Positions 45,640-54,157 of a stretch of 64,000 nucleotides of DNA are shown in pieces. Position 1 is the first letter of the stretch; every line of letters begins with the position of its first letter. The notes beneath the pieces were generated by a model. It saw nothing but the letters and a program-made list of their open reading frames with translations, ran no database searches and was not told the DNA's origin. The stretch lies in contig CAWBOK010000001.1 of the NCBI GenBank assembly GCA_963790415.1, positions 62,001-126,000 on the forward strand. Reading direction: 5' to 3'. The DNA is from JAJZQZ01 sp963790415. Its GTDB lineage: Bacteria; Actinomycetota; Thermoleophilia; RBG-16-64-13. A program made the translations under genes and the position numbers.

Positions 45640-46896
45640 ATGAGCGTCACGCATCCAAGCACCACGACACTGCACGATCGGGACGTGCCTGCCGTGCGGG
45701 TGTTGCTCGATGCCGGTGTCCCCTTGCCGCTGACCACCGTCTTCGCGGAAGCCGGAGTGACCATCGAGCAGGCCATCGCCACGCAGGTCACGTGGTGGCC
45801 GGGGAAGAGCGTCGTAGTCAGGTACCGAGCTCGATGCACCGGCACGCTCCAAGGCGAACACCAGATAGTCGCGTGCGCGGGTAGCATCCCCGAAGGCGCT
45901 ACCGTAGTCGAAGGGGACGGTATCAAGATCGGGGTGTGGAGGGTCCCCTACGACCCCGCCCTGCCCGGCTTGGCTGCGGCGCTCGACCCCTGTGCCGCAG
46001 GCCGCCTGGTGCACGATCTGGGGATGCCTTCCGGTCGAGTGCGCACGCGACTCAGGGCCTATAGACCGGGCCGCAGGGCCGTGGTCGAGATGAGGGGTGA
46101 TCGCACGCTCGCGTACCTCAAGCTGGTCCCGCCGGCGGAAGTCGAGAGACTTCACCGGCTGCACACCAATCTGCCAGCCGGATTCCCGGTGCCCCCGAGC
46201 CTCGGCTTCGACCTGGGCCTTGGCGTACTCGCGCTCGGAGCCCTACCAGGTGTCACGCTCCGTCAGGCCCTCGAGGATCCCGATGCGGCGCTGCCGGCGC
46301 CGGGAGATTTGGGAGCACTCCTTCGCCGGCTTCCCGTCCCGCATGACGCGGCACGGTCCCCGTCCTCGATCGAGCAGCTGCCCGCTCTATCGGGACTACT
46401 CTCGCTGATCATCCCCAGCGAAAAGGGACGTATCGAAGAACTGGTGGAGCGCATCGGTGGTGAGACCCAACCCGCGTCTGTGGCCGCCCACGGAGATTTC
46501 CATGAAGCACAGCTCCTGGTCGAAGGAGGCAGGGTCGTGGGTCTCCTCGACATCGACACCTTCGGGCCGGGCAGAACTGGTGACGATGCCGCGACTCTCA
46601 TCGGCCACCTCGCGGTTCTCGAGACGACCTCTGCCCATCCCCAGCGGGTACGCGACTATACCGCGAGCCTACTCCGGGAGTGGGACCACGGGCTGGATCC
46701 CGTCGACCTCCGCCGGAGAGCGGCGGCGGTGATCATTGCTCTCGCCACCGGACCCTTCCGCGTGCAGCGCGACACCTGGCCGACCGAGGGCCGTCGTCGC
46801 CTGGATCTGGCCGAACGTTGGGTGGAGAGTGCCCACGAGTTCGATGAGAGCAGTCTCATCGCCACCTCAGGGATGTCTCACGCGGCTGCTCCATGA
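45640..46896 (+). CDS. Aminoglycoside-phosphotransferase-like (APH/choline kinase fold) protein
   Basis: About 418 residues with the APH fold: a degenerate N-lobe (LAYLKLVPPAEVERLHRLHT with the ATP-binding Lys), then a C-lobe catalytic loop AHGDFHEAQLLVEGGRVVGL (H-G-D-F-H) and the metal-binding DIDTFGPGRTGDDAATLIGH. These motifs appear in phosphotransferases for small molecules. The substrate is unknown. The start is ATG 45640; divergent from carA. Forty-three bases separate it from the Thr-rich secreted protein gene, so it may be the first gene of the two-component cluster. Confidence 0.8.
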   Translation: MSVTHPSTTTLHDRDVPAVRVLLDAGVPLPLTTVFAEAGVTIEQAIATQVTWWPGKSVVVRYRARCTGTLQGEHQIVACAGSIPEGATVVEGDGIKIGVWRVPYDPALPGLAAALDPCAAGRLVHDLGMPSGRVRTRLRAYRPGRRAVVEMRGDRTLAYLKLVPPAEVERLHRLHTNLPAGFPVPPSLGFDLGLGVLALGALPGVTLRQALEDPDAALPAPGDLGALLRRLPVPHDAARSPSSIEQLPALSGLLSLIIPSEKGRIEELVERIGGETQPASVAAHGDFHEAQLLVEGGRVVGLLDIDTFGPGRTGDDAATLIGHLAVLETTSAHPQRVRDYTASLLREWDHGLDPVDLRRRAAAVIIALATGPFRVQRDTWPTEGRRRLDLAERWVESAHEFDESSLIATSGMSHAAAP

Positions 46897-46939
46897 TAGG
46901 AACTGTCCAACCAAGAAGAGGAAAGACGAGGAGGTCACC

Positions 46940-47464
46940 ATGCAGACGAATGGTCAATGGAAACGCCCGAAGAAATGGAAGGTCATCGCCGGGGTGGGAA
47001 CCGGCGCAGCCCTCGGATTCGCCGGGATCGCCTTCGCGGGCTCGGAGGATATGTCAGGCGTGCCGGCGCCGATCACTCTTCAGCGTCAGGTCCTCGCGGG
47101 TGAGTCGCTGTCCCCGACCACGACGCTGAAGGTCACTCAAGCCACCCAGGAGACCACAGCGACCTCCCCGACCACCACGCCGACCACCACGGCGACCTCC
47201 CCGACCACCACGCCGCCGACCACGGCCACCACAGTGAAGGTCACGCGCGCCACCACCAGCCACACCGACATCGACTGCTCGCACGATGATTGTTCTCCCG
47301 ATCACGCCGCGCCCTCCCCCAGCACCACTTCACCGACCACGGCCACCACCAGCCACACCGACACCGACTGCTCGCTCGATGACTGTTCTCCCGACAGCCC
47401 CGATGTCACACCGGATGATTCTTATAACTCGATCGACTCGGCTGACAGCTCGATCGACTCCTGA
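46940..47464 (+). CDS. Secreted Thr/Asp/Cys-rich low-complexity protein
   Basis: A 174-residue protein starting at ATG 46940 behind GAGGAGG. A basic start and short hydrophobic stretch (VIAGVGTGAALGFAGIAFAG) form a signal peptide. The mature part is low complexity: TTTP/TTAT tracts, two near-identical blocks of the form SHTDIDCSHDDCSPD and SHTDTDCSLDDCSPD, then an Asp/Ser tail ending in SIDS. The paired cysteines with Asp suggest ion binding or cross-linking at the wall. A perfect terminator hairpin follows 18 bases after the stop. No known domain. Companion of the acidic protein and the kinase downstream. Confidence 0.7.
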   Translation: MQTNGQWKRPKKWKVIAGVGTGAALGFAGIAFAGSEDMSGVPAPITLQRQVLAGESLSPTTTLKVTQATQETTATSPTTTPTTTATSPTTTPPTTATTVKVTRATTSHTDIDCSHDDCSPDHAAPSPSTTSPTTATTSHTDTDCSLDDCSPDSPDVTPDDSYNSIDSADSSIDS

Positions 47465-47481
47465 TCGCAACGATCGCGACC

Positions 47482-47511
47482 GGTAGGGGCCGGGTCGGCT
47501 CGGCCCCTACC
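47482..47511 (+). terminator. 11-bp perfect hairpin terminator
   Basis: GGTAGGGGCCG at 47482-47492 pairs exactly with 47501-47511 around an 8-base loop, 18 bases after the stop of the Thr-rich gene. There is no U-tract, as often in high-GC actinobacteria. It probably ends most transcripts of the upstream gene(s). Confidence 0.75.
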
Positions 47512-47652
47512 CGCGCGCAGCGCAGGTCACCCTCGATTGCTCGAATCCCACCCACGGGACTCGAGGAGATGTAGTATCAGGAGACAACCCCAGTCGATGA
47601 GTGCGGACTCTCGCAACCGAGTCTGCAGTGAACCCGGGAGGCTTCGCTCACC

Positions 47653-48135
47653 GTGAGAGATCGCCTCACATGGCTCGCGGTGTTGGTGGTGGCAGTATCG
47701 GCCGCCATCGGGGTATCGCTCGCGTTCTCACCCCCGGTTGCCACCCTACCCCCGCCGCTTACGCTCTCTGGGCCTCCCCCGGTTGAAGCTTCGCCATCGG
47801 TCGTCTTCGAGGTGGTGCCGTCGCCATCCGTCGACTTGACGGAACAGGATTCGGAGGACTCGCCCGAAAGCGAAACCAACGAGGAGTCCGTCGCCCCAGC
47901 CGTCGGGACAACGGCCAAGCCGACTGCCACGACAACGGGTTCTGCCCGGCCAACAACCACCCGCGCTCCGCATGACGGCAAGGGCGATGATGTGGGCGAT
48001 GACACTCCCGATGATGTGGGCGGCGACAGTCCGAGCAGCGTAGGCAACGATAGCCCCGATGACATAGACGACGACAGCGTCGATTCTGTAGACGACGACC
48101 TCGATGATGTAGACGACGATAGCCTCGATGACTAG
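47653..48135 (+). CDS. Secreted or membrane-anchored Asp-rich acidic protein
   Basis: A 160-residue protein with an N-terminal hydrophobic segment (LTWLAVLVVAVSAAIGVSLA) that is a signal or anchor. A Pro/Ser/Thr linker and a C-terminal run of DD-repeat units follow (DVGDDTPDDVGGDSPSSVGN, DDIDDDSVDSVDDDLDDVDD). The tail is strongly anionic and built from short D-D-x-x repeats, reminiscent of calcium-binding or surface-charge sequences. GTG start. Its last codons overlap the histidine kinase start (ATGACTAG). No recognised family. Confidence 0.7.
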   Translation: MRDRLTWLAVLVVAVSAAIGVSLAFSPPVATLPPPLTLSGPPPVEASPSVVFEVVPSPSVDLTEQDSEDSPESETNEESVAPAVGTTAKPTATTTGSARPTTTRAPHDGKGDDVGDDTPDDVGGDSPSSVGNDSPDDIDDDSVDSVDDDLDDVDDDSLDD

Positions 48136-49546
48136 ACGCCTGCTCCACTCGCCTTCCGCCAGGATGCGGATCCTCGGTTGGTACGTTGTTCTGCTCGCTG
48201 TTGCACTCGTGGCGGCGCTTCTTCTTCAGCGAGGTTTTCTCCTCGCCCAGACGTCTGTTGAGGCCAATCGGGCGCTCGACCAGGAAGTGGCCTCCCTCCG
48301 GCTGCTTGCCGCGGGCATCGACCCGGCGACCGGTGAGCCGTTCGCCGGAGACGTCACCGCCATCTTCGACATCTTCTTGGCACGGGATGTCCCGCTCGAG
48401 GGCGAGGCGATCGTCACCATTGTAGGCAGCCGGCCGTACAAGTCCGACGTCGCCGGCGAGGAACTCGCCAGAAGCCCACTCGTAAACGAATGGACGGCCG
48501 TCGACAGGACGGTCCGGCGCGAGGTCCAAACCGCCGAGTTCGGTCCCGTCCGGTACCTGGCCGTACCGCTTGTCTTCGACGGCGATACTCTGGGAGTGTT
48601 CGTCGCGGCTATGTCCATGAAAGGCCGACTGAACGCTGTAGACTCCGTCGTCCGCCTCGGGGCGTTGGTCTACGGCTCGATCTTCCTCCTGGCTTCGGCC
48701 CTTGCCTGGATCGCAGCTGGGAGGATCCTCCGCCCGTTGAGGACGCTGACCGAAGCGGCCGGGTCGATCAGCGAGACGGATTGGTCGAAGCGTATCCCTG
48801 TGGAAGGGAACGACGAGATCGCCGTTCTCAGTCGCACGTTCAACTCGATGCTCGATCGGCTCGAGGAGGCATTCTCCACCCAGCGCCGGTTCCTCGACGA
48901 TGCCGGCCACGAGTTGCGCACCCCCATAACCGTCATCCGAGGAAACCTCGAACTGATGGGAGACGACCCAGAGGACCGGAGCCAGACCGTCGACGTGGTG
49001 ACGGATGAGCTCGACCGGATGGCGCGCATCGTCGACGAGCTCCTGGACCTCGCGAAGGCCGAGCAGGCCGACTTCATCCAACCTCACCCGTTCGATCTCG
49101 CCGAGCTGACCCATGAGGTGGCCGCCAAGGGGGACTCGCTCAGCGACCGGCCGTGGACCGTGGAAGAGGTGGCGAACGTGGTGCTGGTAGCCGACAGGCA
49201 GCGGGTCATTCAGGCCGTTATGAACCTGATGCGCAACGCCCTCGAGCACACGCCCGAGGGCACGCCGGTGTCGGTGGGGAGCCGGGTGTTCGGCAGCACT
49301 GTCTGGATCTGGGTCCGGGACGCCGGGCCCGGCATACCCCCGGCGGATCGCGAGCGCCTGTTCGAGCGCTTCTCCAGAGGAGAGAAAGGACGCCGTTCCA
49401 AGGGTGGAGCCGGGCTCGGACTTGCGATCGTCAAGAGCATCGCCGAGGCACATGGTGGTAGTGTGGAGTTGGAGTCCGCAGTGGGAGTCGGCAGCACGTT
49501 CACGCTGATACTCCCGATCGATCCACCGATCAAGGTGACGCCATGA
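48128..49546 (+). CDS. Sensor histidine kinase with HAMP domain
   Basis: A 472-residue kinase: one helix at about 17-38, an extracytoplasmic domain of about 140 residues (no recognised fold), a second helix near 180-205 and HAMP (RILRPLRTLTEAAGSISETD). HisKA follows with His261 in FLDDAGHELRTPITVI, then HATPase (MNLMRNALEHTPEGTPVSVG, VRDAGPGIPPADRERLFERF, GAGLGLAIVKSIAEAHGGSV). It senses an outside signal and phosphorylates the regulator encoded next. Overlaps both the acidic-protein gene upstream and the regulator downstream (ATGA). Confidence 0.95.
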   Translation: MTRRLLHSPSARMRILGWYVVLLAVALVAALLLQRGFLLAQTSVEANRALDQEVASLRLLAAGIDPATGEPFAGDVTAIFDIFLARDVPLEGEAIVTIVGSRPYKSDVAGEELARSPLVNEWTAVDRTVRREVQTAEFGPVRYLAVPLVFDGDTLGVFVAAMSMKGRLNAVDSVVRLGALVYGSIFLLASALAWIAAGRILRPLRTLTEAAGSISETDWSKRIPVEGNDEIAVLSRTFNSMLDRLEEAFSTQRRFLDDAGHELRTPITVIRGNLELMGDDPEDRSQTVDVVTDELDRMARIVDELLDLAKAEQADFIQPHPFDLAELTHEVAAKGDSLSDRPWTVEEVANVVLVADRQRVIQAVMNLMRNALEHTPEGTPVSVGSRVFGSTVWIWVRDAGPGIPPADRERLFERFSRGEKGRRSKGGAGLGLAIVKSIAEAHGGSVELESAVGVGSTFTLILPIDPPIKVTP

Positions 49547-50211
49547 GCAGGCTTCTCATCGCCGAAGACGAGCCCGGCATCTCCTCCTTCCTCCGCAAGG
49601 GGTTCGAGGCGGCGGGTTTCGCCACGCTCGTGGTCGAGGATGGTCGGGTGGCCGCCAACGCCGCCCGAGACGACGACTTCGACCTGGTGATCCTCGATCT
49701 CGGCCTGCCGGGGATGGACGGCCACGAGGTGTTGAGTGAGATGCGCCGCCGGGGAGAGAGACTGCCGGTGATCATCCTCACGGCCCGCAAGGGTGTCGGG
49801 GACACCGTCGCCGGCCTCGAGGGTGGGGCCGACGACTACGTCACCAAGCCGTTCCGCTTCGCGGAGCTACTCGCTCGGGTCCGAGCCCGCCTCCGCGACC
49901 ACGGAACGGTCGAGCAGACCGTCCTCGAAGCGGGAGGCGTGCGACTCGACCTGCTCTCTCGCCGGGCCGAGATCGGCGGAGAGTACGTCGAGCTCTCCGC
50001 ACGCGAGTTCATGCTCGCCGAGATCTTCATGCGCCATCCCAACCAAGTCCTGTCCCGAGAACAGCTCCTCTCCCACGTGTGGGGGTACGACTTCGACCCG
50101 GGCAGCAACGTGGTGGACGTCTTCGTGGGGTATCTGCGACGAAAGCTGGGCAAGGACCTCATCCAAACCGTGCGGGGCATGGGATACCGACTCGTCGACC
50201 CGAGCGACTAG
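49543..50211 (+). CDS. OmpR/PhoB-family response regulator
   Basis: A 222-residue regulator. The receiver has Glu8/Asp9 (LLIAEDEPGI), phosphoacceptor Asp52 in VILDLGLPGMDG, and Lys102 in DDYVTKPF. The C-terminal winged helix is LTAREFMLAEIF-like (ELSAREFMLAEIFMRHPNQV), then SREQLLSHVWGYDFDPGSNV and VDVFVGYLRRKLGKDLIQTV. It is coupled to the kinase gene. Targets probably include the two low-complexity secreted protein genes upstream, but no operator was identified. It meets pyrC tail to tail 33 bases later. Confidence 0.96.
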   Translation: MSRLLIAEDEPGISSFLRKGFEAAGFATLVVEDGRVAANAARDDDFDLVILDLGLPGMDGHEVLSEMRRRGERLPVIILTARKGVGDTVAGLEGGADDYVTKPFRFAELLARVRARLRDHGTVEQTVLEAGGVRLDLLSRRAEIGGEYVELSAREFMLAEIFMRHPNQVLSREQLLSHVWGYDFDPGSNVVDVFVGYLRRKLGKDLIQTVRGMGYRLVDPSD

Positions 50212-50244
50212 CGGGACGACTGCAAAAAGACCGCTGCCGTCGTC

Positions 50245-51603
50245 TCAGACCAAGCGGTCCCGCACGAACCGCTGCGTCCCCTCGACCACCGTCAGGAGCA
50301 CCCTTCCCCGTACTCGTTCTCCCAAGAACGCGGAGTTTCGGCTCTTGCCGGCGAGATCGCGGGGGCCGACCACCCACTCCTCATCCAGGTCGACCACGCA
50401 GAACCGAGCCGCCGCGCCCGCCGCCAGGCGCGGCGGCTCGATGCCCAGACACCGGCACGGGGCCGCCGACAGCGCGTCGATCAGCCTGGTGAGCGACAGC
50501 CGGCCATCGGGGACGACGCCGAGCCGCCCAGGGGCCACAAGGCCGCCGTACACGGCCGCGAAAGCAGTCTCCAGGCCCACCGTGCCGAAGGGAGCATCCT
50601 CGAACGGCACTTCTTTCTCGTGGGGCGCATGCGGGGCGTGATCGGTGGCCACGCAATCGATGATGCCCTCGGCCAGGCCGGCCACCAGAGCGTCGCGATC
50701 GGCCGCAGAGCGCAGCGGGGGGTTTATCTTGAGGTTCTGGTCGAAGCTCCGCACCCGCTCGTCGGTGAGCAACAGGTGGTGCGGCGAGACCTCGGCGGTC
50801 ACCGGCAACCCTTCGCTCTTCGCCCGGCCGACCAGACGCACACTGTCCGCGGCCGAGAGGTGCTGGAAGTGCACGAGCGTCGCCGGGGTCCCAGCTCCGC
50901 GAGGCGTCGTCGCCGAAGCCTCGACTTCGCGGCAGGTGTGACGGAGCACCTCGAGAGCCTGGGCGAGTGGCCCCGACTCAGCAGCCCCCGGTATGCCGCG
51001 GATGCCCAGACGGGCGCTCCAGGCGCCCTCGTGCATCGATCCTCCGATCGACAGACTGCGGTCTTCCAGATGTAGCAACACCGGCCGTCCGGTACCCCGC
51101 AGATAGCGCAGCGCAGTGAGCAAGAGGTCGGAGTCGACCACCGGGTGTCCGTCGTCCGAGAAGGCCGCCACACCGGCGTCGACCAGCTCGCGCAACTCGG
51201 CGAGTTCCTCACCCCGCAGTCCCCGACTGACCCCACCCACCTGGCCCACCAGCACATCCGCCCCCAGGACAGCCTGCTCGAGGACCCAGGCAGCCAATGG
51301 TCCGGAGTCGACCGGGGGCGCCGTGTTCGCCATGCCGACCACCATGACGTAGCCGCCGGCCGCCGCAGCCCGCGCCGCGGAAGCTACGTCTTCCTTGTAT
51401 TCCTGGCCGGGAGAGCGCAGATGAACGTGCATGTCTACGAAACCGGGGAAGACTGTGCAACCTCGATATGCCTCCAACACCTCGGCTTCGTCCGGCCTCG
51501 GCACCCCAGCACCCACTGCCTCGATGCGGCCGTCGGCGACTACAAGGTCTCCCACGGTGTCGAGCTCGAGTGAAGGATCGAACATACGGACAGAGGGAAG
51601 CAC
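50245..51603 (-). CDS. pyrC: Dihydroorotase
   Basis: A 452-residue type I dihydroorotase, third step of pyrimidine synthesis. Zinc ligands H59 and H61 occur in GFVDMHVHLRSPGQEYKED (most members read HLREPG), and further sites in VSPHHLLLTDE and CVATDHAPHAPHEKEVPFED (the catalytic Asp). VDSDLLLTALRYL and the HLED segment are in order. The N-terminal beta-sandwich and C-terminal amidohydrolase parts are complete. The start is uncertain: GTG 51603 matches family starts, ATG 51585 is next, and the frame stays open to 51669. Separated from pyrB by the zinc-ribbon and iron permease genes. Confidence 0.93.
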   Translation of the reverse strand: MLPSVRMFDPSLELDTVGDLVVADGRIEAVGAGVPRPDEAEVLEAYRGCTVFPGFVDMHVHLRSPGQEYKEDVASAARAAAAGGYVMVVGMANTAPPVDSGPLAAWVLEQAVLGADVLVGQVGGVSRGLRGEELAELRELVDAGVAAFSDDGHPVVDSDLLLTALRYLRGTGRPVLLHLEDRSLSIGGSMHEGAWSARLGIRGIPGAAESGPLAQALEVLRHTCREVEASATTPRGAGTPATLVHFQHLSAADSVRLVGRAKSEGLPVTAEVSPHHLLLTDERVRSFDQNLKINPPLRSAADRDALVAGLAEGIIDCVATDHAPHAPHEKEVPFEDAPFGTVGLETAFAAVYGGLVAPGRLGVVPDGRLSLTRLIDALSAAPCRCLGIEPPRLAAGAAARFCVVDLDEEWVVGPRDLAGKSRNSAFLGERVRGRVLLTVVEGTQRFVRDRLV

Positions 51604-51811
51604 GAAACACTCGGATGGCTGTGGGCGGCAGAGGAAGCGGGGGGCGGGTCCCACCGACGATGACTGCATCTACGGTCCTTCCGTCGTTCGGAAACGAACT
51701 CCCAGAGGTCACGTTATGGTATCACCAGGCTCAGTGCGGGTACCATGGACGGGAGTGAATGTCGTTGCAGATGCGCGCCGGGCCGAGCCCGGCCGCTCGA
51801 AGGGAGGGCTC

Positions 51812-52213
51812 GTGAGCACCACATGCTACAACTGCGGCACCGCGAACAGCGACGCCGACACGTTCTGCCGCACCTGTGGAGCAGCGTTGGGAAAGCTATC
51901 GGACCTGCAGCACTCCGGCATCCAAGCGGGAGCCGGCGAAGAGCGCACCCTGTGGGAGACGGGCGATATCACCCTGACCACCCATGCCGTCCTGATAGGC
52001 ATGGACAGCGATTCGCCCGACGTCATCCCCCTCGAGACCATCTATGAGGTCGTCCAGGAAGAGCGCTGCGTGGTGCTGAGGGTCAAGGACGGCGACGACA
52101 AGTACTGCATGCTCGAGGATCCGAGCGAACTGGCCGCCCTCGTCAAAGACCAGATGTCCCGCAGCCGGCTGGCCCACGAGCGGCGTGACGTAGGCTACAT
52201 ACCGCCCGACTGA
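51812..52213 (+). CDS. Zinc-ribbon domain protein
   Basis: A 133-residue protein starting at GTG 51812 behind AGGGAGG. An N-terminal zinc ribbon (TTCYNCGTANSDADTFCRTC, two CxxC) is followed by a domain of about 100 residues (GDITLTTHAVLIGMDSDSPD, VIPLETIYEVVQEERCVVLR) that resembles a PH-like fold by pattern only. It lies opposite to, and between, pyrC and the iron permease. The last 19 bases overlap the iron permease 3' end. Confidence 0.75.
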   Translation: MSTTCYNCGTANSDADTFCRTCGAALGKLSDLQHSGIQAGAGEERTLWETGDITLTTHAVLIGMDSDSPDVIPLETIYEVVQEERCVVLRVKDGDDKYCMLEDPSELAALVKDQMSRSRLAHERRDVGYIPPD

Positions 52214-53115
52214 GTCGGCGCTCCCGCGGTGGAGTGGGCCACCGTCCCGTCGGTGACGCGGACGGTGGCAGCGGCGATGGCGTCGCCGTCCGCATGGCCG
52301 ACCCGCTTCCCGCCCGCCCGCAGGAACAAGAACCCGACGCCCAGCAGGTAGCTCCAGTACGCCACGAATTCCACCAGGCTGGGCGCGGCATTGTAGCCGA
52401 CCAGACCGTGGAGCACCGCCCCCACGCCGGCCCCATCGTCGAGGATGCCGCCGGCATCCCAAAGATGGGCGACCCCCACGGGTACGATCCCCACCCCCTG
52501 CAGTTCGTGGATGCCCGCGGCCAAGAGGCCGGCGCCCACCACGATGAGCACGAGGCCGGTCACTCGGAAGAAGGCTCGCAGATCCAGGTTAACGCTGCGC
52601 CGAAACAGCGCGTAGCCCAACGCTACCGCCGCGGCCAGACCCAGCACCGCGCCGAAGCCGGCCGCGAACGTGTTCGCGGACTTCAGCGAAGCGAACAGGA
52701 ACAGCGCGGTCTCGAGACCTTCCCGGACCACCGCTGCGAAGGCCAACAGCCCCAGAGCCCACCCGGAACCCACCGCGGCCGCACGCGCCGTTCTGGCGTC
52801 CAACTCCGCGGCCATCTGCCCGGCCTGCCCCCGCATCCAGAACACCATGAACGTGAGCACCGCCACCGCCACCAGACTGGCGACTCCCGCCACGGTCTCC
52901 TCGACCTCGTCTGGGAGGCCACCGACGACGAGCGTGAACACGAGACCCGCGGCAAGGCTGACGGCGACGGCCGAGACGACTCCGTACCATACCGACCGGG
53001 CCAGACCCGTCGCGCCCGCTTTGCTTACTGCGGCCAGCACGAGACCCACGATCAATGCCGCCTCGAGTCCCTCCCGCAGCGCGATCATGAACGATGAGAA
53101 CACGCCCGCCTCCAT
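52195..53115 (-). CDS. FTR1-family high-affinity iron permease
   Basis: A 306-residue membrane protein with seven hydrophobic helices and two REGLE motifs (FMIALREGLEAALIVG at residues 9-24 and AVVREGLETALFLF at 128-141), the Fe3+ permeation signature of FTR1/EfeU. AAGGGG precedes the ATG at 53115. A DtxR/IdeR-like box lies 26 bases upstream, so expression should rise in iron limitation. No EfeO/EfeB partner is adjacent. It splits pyrB from pyrC. Confidence 0.94.
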   Translation of the reverse strand: MEAGVFSSFMIALREGLEAALIVGLVLAAVSKAGATGLARSVWYGVVSAVAVSLAAGLVFTLVVGGLPDEVEETVAGVASLVAVAVLTFMVFWMRGQAGQMAAELDARTARAAAVGSGWALGLLAFAAVVREGLETALFLFASLKSANTFAAGFGAVLGLAAAVALGYALFRRSVNLDLRAFFRVTGLVLIVVGAGLLAAGIHELQGVGIVPVGVAHLWDAGGILDDGAGVGAVLHGLVGYNAAPSLVEFVAYWSYLLGVGFLFLRAGGKRVGHADGDAIAAATVRVTDGTVAHSTAGAPTQSGGM

Positions 53116-53141
53116 TGTCGGCCCCTTGCTAAGGTTCAACA

Positions 53142-53155
53142 TTAGGCTACCCTAA
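53142..53155 (-). promoter_or_regulatory. DtxR/IdeR-type iron box before the FTR1 permease
   Basis: The minus-strand sequence TTAGGGTAGCCTAA matches the first 14 bases of the IdeR consensus (TTAGGTTAGSCTAA) at all but one position, and the full 19-base site partly. The position directly before the iron permease start is typical of an iron-repressed promoter. Family knowledge of the consensus; binding is inferred. Confidence 0.7.
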
Positions 53156-53221
53156 TATCGGTTGTAAGACAAGACCTTTCTTGAACGGAGACGAAGATGA
53201 TCGACCCAGGGGCCGGGTCGA

Positions 53222-54157
53222 TCAGGCGAAGGGTTCTTCGGCAGGAACGGGCTCCCCGGGGTGCGGCGCAAGCACGTGATACAAGATCGCCATGCGCACG
53301 GCGAGACCTGACTCCACCTGGTGCAGGATCAACGATCTGTCGTCGTCGGCCAGATCACCGGTGAGTTCAACGCCCCGGTTTATCGGCCCCGGGTGCATCA
53401 CCCTCTGCCCCGGACGGAGCCGTCGCGGCGCCAGCCCCCACACGCGGCTGTACTCGCGCAGGCTGGGCACCGGCGGCACCGCGCCTTTGGCCCGTTCCAA
53501 TTGCATGCGCAGGAGGTAGACCACGTCGACGTCTTCCAGCGCGTCCAGGTCGTGGTAGACGGGAACACCCCACTGCTCGATGCCCGGCGGCATGAGTGTG
53601 GGCGGGCCGACCAGACGCACGTCGATGCCCATCTTGCGGAAACCGAAGATGTTGGACCGGGCCACCCGGCTGCGCAGCACGTCTCCGACGATGGCCACCT
53701 TGAGCCCCTCCAGCCGCCCGTAGACCCGGCGCAGGCTGTAGAGATCGAGGAGGCATTGCGTCGGATGCTCCCCCGAGCCGTCGCCGGCGTTGACCACCCG
53801 GGCGTTCGTGTAGCGGGTGGCCATCCGGCACGCGCCCACCCGGTCGTGGCGCATGACCAGGATATCCGGGCGGTAGCTCTCCAAGGTGAGGATGGTGTCC
53901 TTGAGACTCTCCCCCTTGCTCACGCTGGAACCGGACGCTTTGATGTTCACCACGTCGGCCGAAAGCCGCTTGCCGGCCAGCTCGAACGACGTCAACGTAC
54001 GGGTGGACGCTTCGAAGAACATGTTGATCAGCGTACGCCCGCGCAGTGCCGGCACCTTCTTGATCGGGCGCGACGCCACCTCGAGGAAGCCGTCGCTGAG
54101 GCGGAACAGGGTCTCGATGTCCGCGGCCGAGAGATCGTCGATGGAGATCAGATGCAC
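53222..54157 (-). CDS. pyrB: Aspartate carbamoyltransferase catalytic subunit
   Basis: A 311-residue ATCase that condenses carbamoyl phosphate with aspartate. The carbamoyl-phosphate loop reads FFEASTRTLTSFELAGKRL, with STRT intact and Leu where most members have Arg. SVSKGESLKDTILTLESY provides the second loop (Lys), and MRHDRVGACRMATRYTNARV and NAGDGSGEHPTQCLLDLYSL follow. The C-terminal domain has VMHPGPINRGVEL. The GTG start shares one base with the pyrR stop. No regulatory subunit pyrI is present. Confidence 0.96.
   Translation of the reverse strand: MHLISIDDLSAADIETLFRLSDGFLEVASRPIKKVPALRGRTLINMFFEASTRTLTSFELAGKRLSADVVNIKASGSSVSKGESLKDTILTLESYRPDILVMRHDRVGACRMATRYTNARVVNAGDGSGEHPTQCLLDLYSLRRVYGRLEGLKVAIVGDVLRSRVARSNIFGFRKMGIDVRLVGPPTLMPPGIEQWGVPVYHDLDALEDVDVVYLLRMQLERAKGAVPPVPSLREYSRVWGLAPRRLRPGQRVMHPGPINRGVELTGDLADDDRSLILHQVESGLAVRMAILYHVLAPHPGEPVPAEEPFA

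Noticed and set aside
47759..49453. Long minus-strand open frame opposite the histidine kinase
   Set aside because: Same reason: a mirror of a clear kinase gene, without recognisable motifs or ribosome site.
50212..50244. GACGAC/GTCGTC as a bidirectional terminator between the response regulator and pyrC
   Set aside because: The stem is only 6 bp with a long loop and an alternative 5-bp fold; not strong enough to annotate.
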